Notes under the pieces: generated by a model
What the model was told of the DNA's origin: nothing
The model's database searches: none
The model's input: the letters and a program-made list of their open reading frames with translations, nothing else
Made by a program: the position numbers and the translations under genes
Assembly (NCBI RefSeq): GCF_041021955.1
Contig: NZ_CP158375.1
Span: 1,364,001-1,428,000, forward strand
DNA: 64,000 nucleotides
Direction of reading: 5' to 3'
From: Caulobacter sp. 73W
Lineage (GTDB): Bacteria; Pseudomonadota; Alphaproteobacteria; Caulobacterales; Caulobacteraceae
In this document: positions 17,477-25,800 of the stretch, piece after piece
Position numbering within the stretch: position 1 is the first letter of the stretch
How the letters are laid out: every line of letters starts with the position of its first letter

Positions 17477-18598
17477 TCACGAGGCCCATAACGGTCCCGG
17501 ACCGCGCGACGTCCTATCGCGTTCCTCGCCCTCAGGCCGCGCTTCGTCGCGCGGCGCATCGATCCCGATAGCCCGCGCGCGCTGCCTCGGATTAAGGCGG
17601 CTGAGAACGCTCTCATCATCCCAGGCCTGGCGCCGCGCCTCGTGCCAGCGCCAGGCGCTCGCCAGGATCGACGGCAGGTCATGCTGCGGCGACCAGCCCA
17701 GCTCCTTCAGCGCCTTGCGATTGTCCCCGACCAGGACCGGCGGGTCGCCTTCCCGCCTCGCGGCTATCAGGGTCGGCACCGGACGGCCGCTGACCGCCGC
17801 CACCCCGTCGATCAGTTCACGAACGCTGGTGCCCGTACCGGTGCCCAGGTTGTAGGCGCAGGCTTCCGCCCCATCCAGCAGGCGCTTGAGCGCCAGGACA
17901 TGCGCCTCGGCCAGATCCATCACATGGACATAGTCGCGGATGGCCGTGCCGTCCGGGGTGTCATAGTCGTCGCCGAAGATCGTGAAGTGCGGCCGCAATC
18001 TCTGCGCCACCTCGATGGCGATGGGGATGGCGTGGGTTTCCGGCTCGTGCTGTTCGCCGATGCGCCCCTGGGGATCGGCCCCGGCGGCGTTGAAATAGCG
18101 CAGGCAGGCGGCGTGGAACTGCAGGTAGCGGGCATAGTCCCACAGCGCCTGCTCGATCATCAGCTTGGTGCGGCCGTAGGGGCTTAGCGGATCCTGCGGA
18201 TGATCCTCGCACATGGGCATGGAGCGCGGCGTGCCGAAGGTGGCGCAGGTGGACGAGAACACCATGTTGCGCACGCCCGCCCGCCGGGCCGCCTCGATCA
18301 GGGTGATGGCGCCGCCGACATTGTTGTCGAAGAATTGGCCGGGATCGCGGGTGGACTCCCCCACCTCGATGAGCGCGGCGAAGTGCATGACCGCCACCGG
18401 ACGATGGCGCGCGAACACCTCGTTGAGGCGGGAGACATCCCGGATGTCGCCGATTTCCAGCGGCCCCCAGCGGACGAACTGGCGGTGGCCGTTCGACAGG
18501 TTGTCATAGACGACGGGGGTGAACCCCGCCTGCATCAGACGCAGGCAGGTATGGGAGCCGACATAGCCCGCTCCCCCTGTGACAAGGACCGTCCGCAT
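17477..18598 (-). CDS. galE: UDP-glucose 4-epimerase
   Basis: A 373-residue extended short-chain dehydrogenase. The NAD-binding GGAGYVGSH lies at the N-terminus, the catalytic Tyr-x-x-x-Lys occurs as SPYGRTK, and DYVHVMDLAEAH and YNLGTGTGTSV are GalE family motifs. It interconverts UDP-glucose and UDP-galactose and can supply galactose units to the polysaccharide locus further right. The start at 18598 (MRTVLVTGGAG) is preceded by AGGAGGGGCG; an upstream start at 18619 is less likely. The C-terminal 30 residues are a charged tail beyond the usual end. Confidence 0.92.
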   Translation of the reverse strand: MRTVLVTGGAGYVGSHTCLRLMQAGFTPVVYDNLSNGHRQFVRWGPLEIGDIRDVSRLNEVFARHRPVAVMHFAALIEVGESTRDPGQFFDNNVGGAITLIEAARRAGVRNMVFSSTCATFGTPRSMPMCEDHPQDPLSPYGRTKLMIEQALWDYARYLQFHAACLRYFNAAGADPQGRIGEQHEPETHAIPIAIEVAQRLRPHFTIFGDDYDTPDGTAIRDYVHVMDLAEAHVLALKRLLDGAEACAYNLGTGTGTSVRELIDGVAAVSGRPVPTLIAARREGDPPVLVGDNRKALKELGWSPQHDLPSILASAWRWHEARRQAWDDESVLSRLNPRQRARAIGIDAPRDEARPEGEERDRTSRGPGPLWAS

Positions 18599-18714
18599 CG
18601 CCCCTCCTTCACGCCGCACACTTCGCGTTCAGGCCGGAGCGCACTTGGAAGGGGTTTGTTCCGCAGTGCAGCAATTAGGGCGCAACAAAGGCCTGGTGAA
18701 GCTTGCGGGCGCCT

Positions 18715-20688
18715 TCAGACGAAGCTGATCGCGGCCAAAACCTGAGCGACGGGGAGACCCACCACCTTGATCATGTCGCCGGGTGCGAAGCCGACATAGA
18801 CGTCGGAATTAAGCACCTGGATCGCCTCGTAGCCGGTGTAGTCGTGGATCTCGATCCGCTCGCCCGGCTCCAGGTCGACGATGGTGTCGACGCCGTAGCC
18901 GGCCTTGAACACGAAGGTGTCCTTGCCCGCGCCGCCGATCAGGATGTCGTCGCCCGCCCCGCCGTCCAGACGGTCGTTTCCGCCACGCCCTTCCAGCACG
19001 TCGCCGCCATCCATGCCGGTCAGGGCGTTGGCGCCGCTGTTGCCGATCAGGACGTTGTTCAGGGCGTTGCCGGTCCCCGACAGGTCCGCGCCGCTGCGCA
19101 GGTTCATGTCCTCGACATTGTCCGGCAGCACATAGCTGACATAGGCCTGGACCAGGTCGCGGCCCGCGCCCTCCGCCTCTAGGATGATCTGGTCGGAGGA
19201 CTGCACCGTATAGACCTCGTCGCCGGGGCCGCCGACGATCGCGGTCGCCTGGGCGTGCTCGGCCCGCGCGGCCAAGCTGGTCTGAAGCGTCTCGTCGGTC
19301 AGGGCGTAGGCGCGGATGTAGTCGATGCGCATCTCCGCCGGCAGGGCGCCCGCGTCCACCGCGCCGGCCCAACCGCCCAGCGCCAGGTTGGCGATCAGGT
19401 ACATGGGCTTGTTCATGTCAGCCGGGGTGGCGGACCGGAAAACCTCGACGTTGTCGACGTACCAGACGATCTCGAACGGCGTCCAAAGCGCGCCGTAGGT
19501 ATGCATGCCGTCGCTGGTGGCGGCGGTGTAGTTCGACTGGCCGCTCTGGGTGTGGCCGCCGACGCTGGAGTGAGCCGTGGTGTAGGTGCGGGTGTCGTCG
19601 CCCAGCACTTCCATGATGTCGAGTTCCGGCGGCCAGGAGCCGTCGGCCGGCAGCATCCAAAAGGCGGGCCAGGCGCCGGCGGCCTTGGGCAGGTCGGCGC
19701 GCATCTCGAAGTAGCCGTAGGTCTGGCTGAAGCCGCCCTTGGTGGTGATCACGCCGGAGGTGTAGCCGTAGCCGAAGATCTCCGGATTGGTCGACGGCCG
19801 TGCCCAGATCGACAGGGTTCCGTCCGGATTGCTGACGAACGGCGTCTCGGCGAAATCACCCGCATGTCCCCGGAAATAGGGCGAGGTATAGATCTGCTGC
19901 TCGTTGTTGCCGGTCAGGGTATAGCTGGTGATGTCGTTGACGGCCTTCTGGTAGTCCGTCCGCCAGACACCTTCCGGCGCCAGGGTCTTGTGATGGATCG
20001 ACAGCGCGCCGGAGAATTCGTCGCCGAAGGTCTGGATCGACTTGTGCGTCGGGTCGAGCTCCAGCTGGAAATTGGCGGCGGTCAGTCGGCCGGCCTCCAC
20101 GCCGCGCAGGATCAGCGCCTCGCCGTCGCCCAGATCGAGCCAGGCATCCGCGCCCTGCTGCGACAGGCGGGCCTGCACCTGGGTGAAGTCCCACAGGCCG
20201 GCCTTCAGGCGCACCTTGTCCTCCGCGATGTTGAAGTCGCCGACCACGTCGCTGCCCCCGCCCTTTTGGACGATGAAGGTGTCCTTGCCCGCGCCGCCGA
20301 TCAGGTAGTCGAAGCCGTATCCGCCGTAGAGCTGCTGCCCGCCGTCGCCGCCCTGGACCACGTTGTCGAACATGTCCCCGGCCGCGAACAACTTATCACC
20401 GATGACCTTGATGTTCTCGACGCCAGAGTAATCGGCCAGGCTGGCGTTCTTCCACGCGACCAGGGTGTCGACGCCGCCGCTGGGCAGTTCGATGACGCGG
20501 ATGTTGGCGCCTTGCAGGTAGTAGGCGTCGTCACCGTCGCCGCCGATGAGGATGTCGCCCTCGCCGCCCCACAGGGCTTCGGCCCTTGCGGTTCCTCGGA
20601 TCGTCTCGACAGCCTTGGTGCTGTAGAGGTTGGTTTGCACAGGAGCGCTGATCGGCGCGAGCGCGCCGCCGAACTTGGCGTAGGCCAC
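18715..20688 (-). CDS. RTX-type secreted GH16 beta-glucanase (ExsH-like)
   Basis: A 657-residue protein with calcium-binding RTX-style repeats at both ends and a GH16 catalytic domain between. N-terminal repeats include LIGGDGDDAYY and LIGGAGKDTF (about 45-140). The GH16 domain (about 218-465) has the signature ELDIME with catalytic Glu355 and Glu360 and WPAFWMLPADG before it. C-terminal repeats (LEGRGGNDRLDGGAGDDILI) span about 550-620. There is no signal peptide, so export is expected through a type I secretion system, as for ExsH. It probably cleaves beta-1,3/1,4-glucan or the cell's own exopolysaccharide. The start is GTG at 20688 with a weak ribosome site. Confidence 0.87.
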   Translation of the reverse strand: MAYAKFGGALAPISAPVQTNLYSTKAVETIRGTARAEALWGGEGDILIGGDGDDAYYLQGANIRVIELPSGGVDTLVAWKNASLADYSGVENIKVIGDKLFAAGDMFDNVVQGGDGGQQLYGGYGFDYLIGGAGKDTFIVQKGGGSDVVGDFNIAEDKVRLKAGLWDFTQVQARLSQQGADAWLDLGDGEALILRGVEAGRLTAANFQLELDPTHKSIQTFGDEFSGALSIHHKTLAPEGVWRTDYQKAVNDITSYTLTGNNEQQIYTSPYFRGHAGDFAETPFVSNPDGTLSIWARPSTNPEIFGYGYTSGVITTKGGFSQTYGYFEMRADLPKAAGAWPAFWMLPADGSWPPELDIMEVLGDDTRTYTTAHSSVGGHTQSGQSNYTAATSDGMHTYGALWTPFEIVWYVDNVEVFRSATPADMNKPMYLIANLALGGWAGAVDAGALPAEMRIDYIRAYALTDETLQTSLAARAEHAQATAIVGGPGDEVYTVQSSDQIILEAEGAGRDLVQAYVSYVLPDNVEDMNLRSGADLSGTGNALNNVLIGNSGANALTGMDGGDVLEGRGGNDRLDGGAGDDILIGGAGKDTFVFKAGYGVDTIVDLEPGERIEIHDYTGYEAIQVLNSDVYVGFAPGDMIKVVGLPVAQVLAAISFV

Positions 20689-20996
20689 GGGCGGATACTT
20701 TCGAAGTCGGGTTGATGGCGACGAGCCAAGCCCCCTTGGCGCGCGGCCTCATATAATACAAAAGGCCTTAATTGACTGTGATCACGCGCGCGACTTGCCG
20801 TCGCAGCCAGACCGACATCTTGGCTATTAAGCTTTCGGATTGGTGAAGACTGATTTCACCAACGATCGTGACTGTTCTTTGACGCCGGAAGATCAACGGC
20901 GGAGCCTGTTGGAGGCCAGTGCGTTTAGCTGGCGGTTGACGCCCGGACGCGGGCTTGATTGCCTGTCAGCCGGGGCGGCGAGCGGTACGAGGTTTC
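20689..20996. other. Divergent intergenic region with an inverted repeat
   Basis: A 308-bp gap between the RTX glucanase (minus) and a small membrane protein (plus). It is AT-richer near 20745-20775 (TATAATAC on plus, TATTATATG on minus), which fits a promoter. It also has GTGATCAC at 20778-20785 and the larger inverted repeat at 20840-20862. No gene is seen inside. Confidence 0.5.
20840..20862. promoter_or_regulatory. Inverted repeat, candidate operator
   Basis: TTGGTGAA (20840-20847) and TTCACCAA (20855-20862) form a perfect 8-bp inverted repeat with a 7-nt spacer. It lies about 150 bp upstream of the RTX glucanase start and 135 bp upstream of the small membrane protein. The length and symmetry fit a dimeric repressor site; the regulator is unknown. 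Confidence 0.45.
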
Positions 20997-21290
20997 ATGG
21001 CGACGCGCGAAATCCCCCACGCATCGGTGCACGCGCCCAAGGCGCAGCCGACGAGCGAAGCCTCGGAACGTCCCGCCCTGCGCGCCCGTGACCTGCGGGC
21101 GATCGCCTTCCTGCTGGGCAGCACGGCGCTGATCCTACTGATCGCCGGCTTGGTCCTGGAGAATCTTCTGGCCGCCCTGGCGCTGACCGCCGCCTATGCG
21201 GTGTGGCTGGCCACGCGCCCGCGCATGATCCGCGTCGCCCGCCGCCTGCGTGGCGAACGGGTCGAGCACATCAGCTACTACTCGAACTGA
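20997..21290 (+). CDS. Small two-helix membrane protein
   Basis: A 97-residue protein of unknown function. After a soluble N-terminus of about 45 residues it has two hydrophobic stretches (AIAFLLGSTALILLIAGLVL and LLAALALTAAYAVWLA), then a basic tail (RPRMIRVARRLRGERVEH). The ATG at 20997 has GAGG five bases upstream; in-frame starts further upstream lack one. The last 13 bp overlap the end of the convergent phosphoesterase gene. Confidence 0.6.
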   Translation: MATREIPHASVHAPKAQPTSEASERPALRARDLRAIAFLLGSTALILLIAGLVLENLLAALALTAAYAVWLATRPRMIRVARRLRGERVEHISYYSN

Positions 21291-22078
21291 TCGGGCGAAC
21301 CCGTCCCCGCCCGCAGCACCTTGGGCGCGCCGAGACCCAGCCGCACGGCGCTCAGCACCCCGGTGGCGTAGGCGCCGGTATCCAGGCCGATGCGGTTGTC
21401 GCCGAGCGTGGGTTCGTCGTCGGTCCAGCTATGGCCGTGGACGATCACCTTCTCGAACGGCCCCTTGGCCTCGATGAACGGCTTGCGGATCCACAGCAGA
21501 TCCTGATCGTCCTGCAGCGCCAAAGGCACACCCGGCCGCACCCCCGCGTGGACGAAGTAATGGTCGCCAAGCTCCAGGGCCAAGGGCAGGGCCTCCAGGA
21601 AGCGCAGGTGAGCAGCCGGCATCTGCGCCAGCAGCGCATCGCGCGCAAGCAGATAGGCGGCGGTGTCCGCCTGGGGGGCGGGCGGCTCCACCCCGTAGGA
21701 CACCAGGGTCTGGGCGCCGCCATAGGCCAGCCAGACAGCGCCGCGCACGGGGTCCTCGATGAAGTCGAGCATGGCCTGCTCGTGATTGCCGCGCAGGGCG
21801 TTCACCTGAACATCGCGCCGGCGCTGCAGCTGAACGAGCGCCTCAACCACCTCGGCCGACTGCGGGCCTCGGTCGATATAGTCGCCGCAGAAGATCAGCA
21901 GCGGACGGCGATCCGCGCCCTCGTCCCGATGATCCTCGACGATGGCGTACAGCAGCAGCTTCAGCAGATCGTAGCGGCCGTGGATGTCGCCGACCGCATA
22001 GACGAGCTCTCCATCCACGCCGGGCCAGGGCGGCAGATGATCCGCCTGCGGCGCGACCTGCGCTGCGGCGGCCCTCAT
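21278..22078 (-). CDS. Metallophosphoesterase, serine/threonine phosphatase type
   Basis: A 266-residue protein of the calcineurin-like phosphoesterase superfamily. The metal-binding motifs appear in order: GDIHGR, GDYIDRG, GNHE, then HAGVRPG and HGHSW. This order fits bacterial PrpA/ApaH-like protein phosphatases or dinucleotide hydrolases; the substrate cannot be told from sequence. The start codon overlaps the upstream gene's end by 4 bp (ATGA), indicating translational coupling. Confidence 0.87.
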   Translation of the reverse strand: MRAAAAQVAPQADHLPPWPGVDGELVYAVGDIHGRYDLLKLLLYAIVEDHRDEGADRRPLLIFCGDYIDRGPQSAEVVEALVQLQRRRDVQVNALRGNHEQAMLDFIEDPVRGAVWLAYGGAQTLVSYGVEPPAPQADTAAYLLARDALLAQMPAAHLRFLEALPLALELGDHYFVHAGVRPGVPLALQDDQDLLWIRKPFIEAKGPFEKVIVHGHSWTDDEPTLGDNRIGLDTGAYATGVLSAVRLGLGAPKVLRAGTGSPDQFE

Positions 22079-22860
22079 GACTGGGCGTAGCGACGGGGCG
22101 AGCCGTCGGCGCGCGCGACGTTGGTCGCCCGGGCGAGGTCGCCGCTCAGCGCCAGATAGCCGCTGACCAGGCGCTCCGGACGGTCGGGCGCGGCGCGCAG
22201 CAGATCATTCCACCGCTCCCGGGCGGCGACCAAGGTCGGGCGCGGCACGCCGGCCTTGGTCGCGCGGGCGTAGGCGCGCCGCAGTCCGCGGTCGGCGGCC
22301 ATGACGTCGGCGTGGGAGCAGGCCCGGCGATCCTGCCGCCCGGGGCAGCCCTCGATGCGGGCCGCCTCAGGGCGCGCCTTCACCTTGCTCACGGCGCGGG
22401 AGGGTTCGGCGCGGGCGGTCTTGACCACCTTCGGCTTCGCGGCGGCCTGGGCGACCGGCTCCTCCTCCGCCACCAGTTCGGCCGGCGTCGGCGCGGCGTG
22501 GACAGTGCGGCGCAAGGCGGAGACGACGGGGCGCAGGTCGCCGGAGACTGGCGCGATGCTGGCGGTCTGAACCGGAGCGACGACGTTCGATGTCGGCGCG
22601 GCCGACGGCCGGGGCGTCAGGTAGGCCCCCGCCGACAACCCGACCAGGGCCGCCGCCGCCAGGGCCCCGATGCTGGAAAGGTGGGTCCTGCCCCTGGCGC
22701 GCGGGGCGGTCATGGCGATCTGACGCGCACGGCCGGGAGCAGAGGCCGCCACGGCCAGGCCTTCCGGCCCAAAGACCGCAGCCAGGTCATCGGCCACCTG
22801 GTCGGCCAGACGCGGACCGGCGGGCGCCAGAGACAGGTCGGCGGGCAGCGGGTGGACCAT
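22075..22860 (-). CDS. Membrane-anchored protein with LprI-like C-terminal domain
   Basis: A 261-residue protein. Residues about 60-80 (ALAAAALVGLSAGAYL) form a single membrane helix, preceded by a short cytoplasmic part. A long Ala/Pro/Lys-rich linker follows. The C-terminal about 80 residues (CPGRQDRRACSHADVMAADRG, VAARERWNDLL) resemble the LprI/DUF1311 lysozyme-inhibitor-like domain, with Cys pairs at the start. The ATG at 22860 has AGGAG upstream; a TTG at 22926 would add 22 residues. It is translationally coupled to the phosphoesterase. Confidence 0.6.
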   Translation of the reverse strand: MVHPLPADLSLAPAGPRLADQVADDLAAVFGPEGLAVAASAPGRARQIAMTAPRARGRTHLSSIGALAAAALVGLSAGAYLTPRPSAAPTSNVVAPVQTASIAPVSGDLRPVVSALRRTVHAAPTPAELVAEEEPVAQAAAKPKVVKTARAEPSRAVSKVKARPEAARIEGCPGRQDRRACSHADVMAADRGLRRAYARATKAGVPRPTLVAARERWNDLLRAAPDRPERLVSGYLALSGDLARATNVARADGSPRRYAQS

Positions 22861-22936
22861 GAACAGGAGACTCCTCAGCGCGACGCCTAATGCCCGGGCG
22901 TCGAGTTCGATCCTCGATCGAACCAAAAAACAGCGA

Positions 22937-23383
22937 TCAGGGCGGCGTCAGCACGGCGAATGGGCTAGAGCAGGCGTCGCGGACGCCGGTGAACAGGATC
23001 TCCGCGGAAGGCGCCGCGCCCTCCTCCAGATAGTTGGTGGTCATCATGAAGGTGGTCAGCAGGCCGCGCTCGATCTCTCCATGACGACGGCCCGGCCCCG
23101 GCGCCTTGGCCAAGGCCGCGACACCGCCGGGGATCGCCTCCGCCAGCCGCAACAGCGCGCCCTTCCAACCTGTCGGCAAGGGGTCGCGCTGTTCGAAGAC
23201 ATAGATCACGGCGTCCAGATGGGTGTCCGCCATCCGGAGCGGACCGACCACGCGGTTCAGGATCGCCCGGGCCACATCGGTGGAGCGGACCGAGCCGACC
23301 AGCCCGGCGACGCCGAGCCCGACGACCGTGACTCCGCCGACGGCGCCGACCACCAGACCCCGGCGAGAAAGCTTGCTCTTCAT
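22937..23383 (-). CDS. Small subunit of a GMC oxidoreductase (gluconate 2-dehydrogenase subunit 3-like)
   Basis: A 148-residue protein with a twin-arginine-like export signal (SRRGLVVGAVGGVTVVGLGV). The remainder is helical and matches, in size and position, the small partner subunits of membrane-bound GMC dehydrogenases, which are exported by Tat and help carry the flavin subunit. The start overlaps the GMC gene's stop by 4 bp. Family assignment rests partly on context. Confidence 0.6.
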   Translation of the reverse strand: MKSKLSRRGLVVGAVGGVTVVGLGVAGLVGSVRSTDVARAILNRVVGPLRMADTHLDAVIYVFEQRDPLPTGWKGALLRLAEAIPGGVAALAKAPGPGRRHGEIERGLLTTFMMTTNYLEEGAAPSAEILFTGVRDACSSPFAVLTPP

Positions 23384-24837
23384 GCCCGGCTCCTCGAGAC
23401 AAGGCGATCGGCGGCGCGCAGCGACAGGGCCGCCACGGTCAGGCTGGGATTGGCGCAGGAACAGGTGGTGAAGCTGGACGACCCCACCACCGCCAGGTTC
23501 CGGTAGCGGTGATGGATCATGTCTGCGTCGATCACCGACGATGCGTGGTCGGTGCCCATGCGCAGCGTGCCCTGCAGGTGCGATTCCGTCGGCCGCTCAC
23601 GCCGGAACTGAATGTCCTCCACCGGCAGAGGTTCGAGCAGCTTCGGCAGCTTCTTGAAGGCCTCGTCCTGCCCCTTTCGGGTGTAGTCGGATGGGCCGCC
23701 GTAGTGGACGCGGGCGACGCCATCGCCGTCAATGTCCACCCGGTCGTCGTCATTGACCAGTTCTTCGGTCACGATCATCAGGGGCAGGATCTGGCGATGC
23801 CGGTCACGCTCGGCGCGCAGGCCGTGGGTCCAGCGGTTCTCGAAATAGACGAGCGCGGCGCCATAGTCGGAGCGGAACGTCCCGTCATAGAGGCCGAAGT
23901 TCAGGCCGGTGGTGATGGTGCTGCCGTCGAAATTGTCCATGCCGTCCAGCATGGCCTCCACATAGACGCCGTAGCTTTCGTGCAGACCCTTGCCGACCAG
24001 GGGACCGTCCATGGCCGAGCGCTTGAGGATGGCGGGACTCTGGATGGCGTTGGCGCCAAGGACGAAAAGGTCGCCGCTGACGGTCACGTCCTTGCCGTCC
24101 AGTTGAAACGTCGCGCCCGACACCGACGATGCGTCGGCCTGAAGCGTCCACACCTGCGCGCCCAGCACGAGGGTCACGCGCGGGTCGTCGAAGATCTCGG
24201 CCATGCCGTTGTTGACGGTGAACTTGGCGTCGGCCGGACAAAGCTGGCAGCGAAGCGACGCGCAGCAGGCCCCGCGCCCCTTGGCGCCGATCCGGGCTCG
24301 AGCGGTGGGCATGATGAAATGCTCGCGCGGACGGGCGGCCTTCATGGCGCGGTCCGGCGTGGTCGGATGATGCGGCGGCTGCGGAAACGGCGTGGACCGC
24401 GGCATGACCGCGGCCATGTCCGCGTCGCCCGAAACCGACATGATCCTCTCGGCCTGCCCGTAGTACGGCTCCAGATCATCATAGGTGATCGGCCAGTCGG
24501 CCCCGACGCCATACAGGCTGTTGAGCTTGAAGTCGGTGGGGTGAAAACGCGGCGTCTGGGCGAACCAGCAGTTGGTGCCCCCGCCAAAGCCGATGGTGTA
24601 GTTCCAGGGCTTGGAATTCTTGGAGCGGTAGGTGTCCTGATGGGGCAAGGCGGAGTTGGCCGCATGCTCCATCTGCCACTGGTGATCGTGACGCTGGCCC
24701 CATTCGAGGACGAGCACCCGGCGCCCTGGCTCCTCCAGCAGACGATGCAGGAAAAACGCCGAGCCGAAGCCGGTGCCGATGATCACGACATCGAAGTGTT
24801 TCCCGACCAGGCGCGCGGGATCGGTTTCACTGGCCAT
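23380..24837 (-). CDS. GMC-family FAD-dependent oxidoreductase
   Basis: A 485-residue flavoprotein. The FAD-binding motif VVIIGTGFGSAFF lies near residue 16, and GFGGGTNCWFAQTPRF, a cysteine-containing stretch (CCASLRCQLCPAD, about 199-211), GTLRMGTD and the C-terminal CANPSLTVAALSLRAADRL fit the GMC family. Such enzymes oxidise alcohols or sugars and pass electrons to a cytochrome or quinone; no cytochrome gene follows here. The cysteine-rich segment could bind an iron-sulfur cluster, as in some pyranose or gluconate dehydrogenases, but this is inference. A perfect EcfG promoter lies upstream. Confidence 0.85.
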   Translation of the reverse strand: MASETDPARLVGKHFDVVIIGTGFGSAFFLHRLLEEPGRRVLVLEWGQRHDHQWQMEHAANSALPHQDTYRSKNSKPWNYTIGFGGGTNCWFAQTPRFHPTDFKLNSLYGVGADWPITYDDLEPYYGQAERIMSVSGDADMAAVMPRSTPFPQPPHHPTTPDRAMKAARPREHFIMPTARARIGAKGRGACCASLRCQLCPADAKFTVNNGMAEIFDDPRVTLVLGAQVWTLQADASSVSGATFQLDGKDVTVSGDLFVLGANAIQSPAILKRSAMDGPLVGKGLHESYGVYVEAMLDGMDNFDGSTITTGLNFGLYDGTFRSDYGAALVYFENRWTHGLRAERDRHRQILPLMIVTEELVNDDDRVDIDGDGVARVHYGGPSDYTRKGQDEAFKKLPKLLEPLPVEDIQFRRERPTESHLQGTLRMGTDHASSVIDADMIHHRYRNLAVVGSSSFTTCSCANPSLTVAALSLRAADRLVSRSRA

Positions 24838-25064
24838 CCACTTCCCCCGTTTGGGCCGACAACGCGGTCACGACGAGGGGGTTGCAGACAAAATACGCCC
24901 GCAGACCGAGTTTGCTGAAACGCCACAGAAACGCGCAGCGAAGCAGCAATACACAAGCTTCTGTAGGCTTAAGCCGGACGGGCCCGATCTTGGTGGCCCG
25001 GCTCCGTCCAGCCTTTAGGCGCTCGCCTCCTGCATGGCCCAGCTCACGCCGGACCCGGCAAGCC

Positions 25065-25089
25065 AACGCCGTCGATCGCCGTCGGTTCC
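25065..25089 (-). promoter_or_regulatory. EcfG/SigT general-stress promoter facing the GMC operon
   Basis: On the minus strand, GGAAC (25089-25085), a 16-bp spacer and CGTT (25068-25065) match the general-stress consensus exactly. Transcription would start near 25058 and run into the GMC gene at 24837, with a leader of about 220 nt. No better minus-strand gene lies between. Confidence 0.6.
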
Positions 25090-25120
25090 GACACGGAGTC
25101 CTTGCACGGTAAGGGACAGA

Positions 25121-25318
25121 TCAGCGGACGGAGAGCCAGACCGCGAAGCCGGCGCCGATCAGGGCGCCCCACAGGATGGCGATGCTGGCGATGATAAAGA
25201 GAAAGGTCTGGCGCTTCGTCCACTTGCCTTCGCGACGAAGGCGCTGACGGCGACGCGCGCTGATCGAGGCCGGGGGCGTCGCGGTCGCCTCGGTGCTGCT
25301 GCCTGGTTGGCTGCTCAT
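25121..25318 (-). CDS. Small single-pass membrane protein
   Basis: A 65-residue protein: a Ser/Thr/Pro-rich start, a strongly basic patch (ARRRQRLRREGKWTKRQ), then one membrane helix (FLFIIASIAILWGALIGAGF) near the C-terminus. Function unknown. It sits between two oppositely directed EcfG promoters, neither of which transcribes it. Confidence 0.6.
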   Translation of the reverse strand: MSSQPGSSTEATATPPASISARRRQRLRREGKWTKRQTFLFIIASIAILWGALIGAGFAVWLSVR

Positions 25319-25800
25319 TCGTTCTTGGCGCCCGTTCCTGCTCGCCGGCGGCCTTTAAGGACCCTGCCGTGCGCTCCCATCCCGTCCACGACTATAGGCT
25401 CCCGTCATAGGCGCGCAATGCGCGCGGGTTCGCACGGCGCGCGACAAATCCGCCTTGACGCGCGCCCTGGCGACGTCGGCCGAAAAGTTTTTCCGAATTT
25501 CGCTTTTTGTCGGGAACACGACGCCGGCCTCAGCGTTCTGCCCCTGCGGAAATCACGACATCCCTGAATGGGCGGCCTTGGCCGCGCGCTTTCGCGCGCG
25601 CCCATAGTATTGATTTATCCGATAACTTTAACTGCCAAGCTTTGCTGTTCCGTAGATCAGCAAATGCGCATGCTCATTAAAATTTCATACATTGTGCATT
25701 GCAGCAGCAAACGTAACGTGATGCCCTCATCGCGCCCTAATTCTATGGCGAACCTCCCGCCCATCTGATTTACCGGCCACGAAAGCTAGGAGATCGCCCG
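25319..25800. other. Long leader region of the exopolysaccharide locus
   Basis: A 482-bp gap without a convincing gene. It contains a perfect EcfG promoter (25513-25537), a GC-rich hairpin (25583-25589 with 25594-25600, loop TTTC) and an AT-rich tract (25600-25720) unlike the surrounding DNA. Frames in the tract have poor composition and no ribosome site. It could be a long 5' leader of the sugar transferase gene or encode a small RNA. Confidence 0.5.
25513..25537 (+). promoter_or_regulatory. EcfG/SigT general-stress promoter upstream of the polysaccharide locus
   Basis: GGAAC (25513-25517), a 16-bp spacer and CGTT (25534-25537) match the consensus exactly. The predicted start near 25545 is about 255 nt upstream of the first polysaccharide gene. 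Confidence 0.6.

Noticed and set aside
18638..18662. EcfG-like promoter upstream of galE on the minus strand
   Set aside because: GGAAC-N16 is followed by CGCT, losing the important GTT; the same mismatch occurs at about 8850-8875 before the 64-residue gene and at 7565, so I treat all three as chance.
20879..20897. TTGAC...ATCAA as a FixK box
   Set aside because: The spacing between half-sites is 10 bases instead of 6 when aligned to TTGA-N6-TCAA.
25568..25768. 66-codon frame in the polysaccharide leader region
   Set aside because: Unusual composition, no ribosome site and no recognisable features; the region is better explained as leader or RNA.
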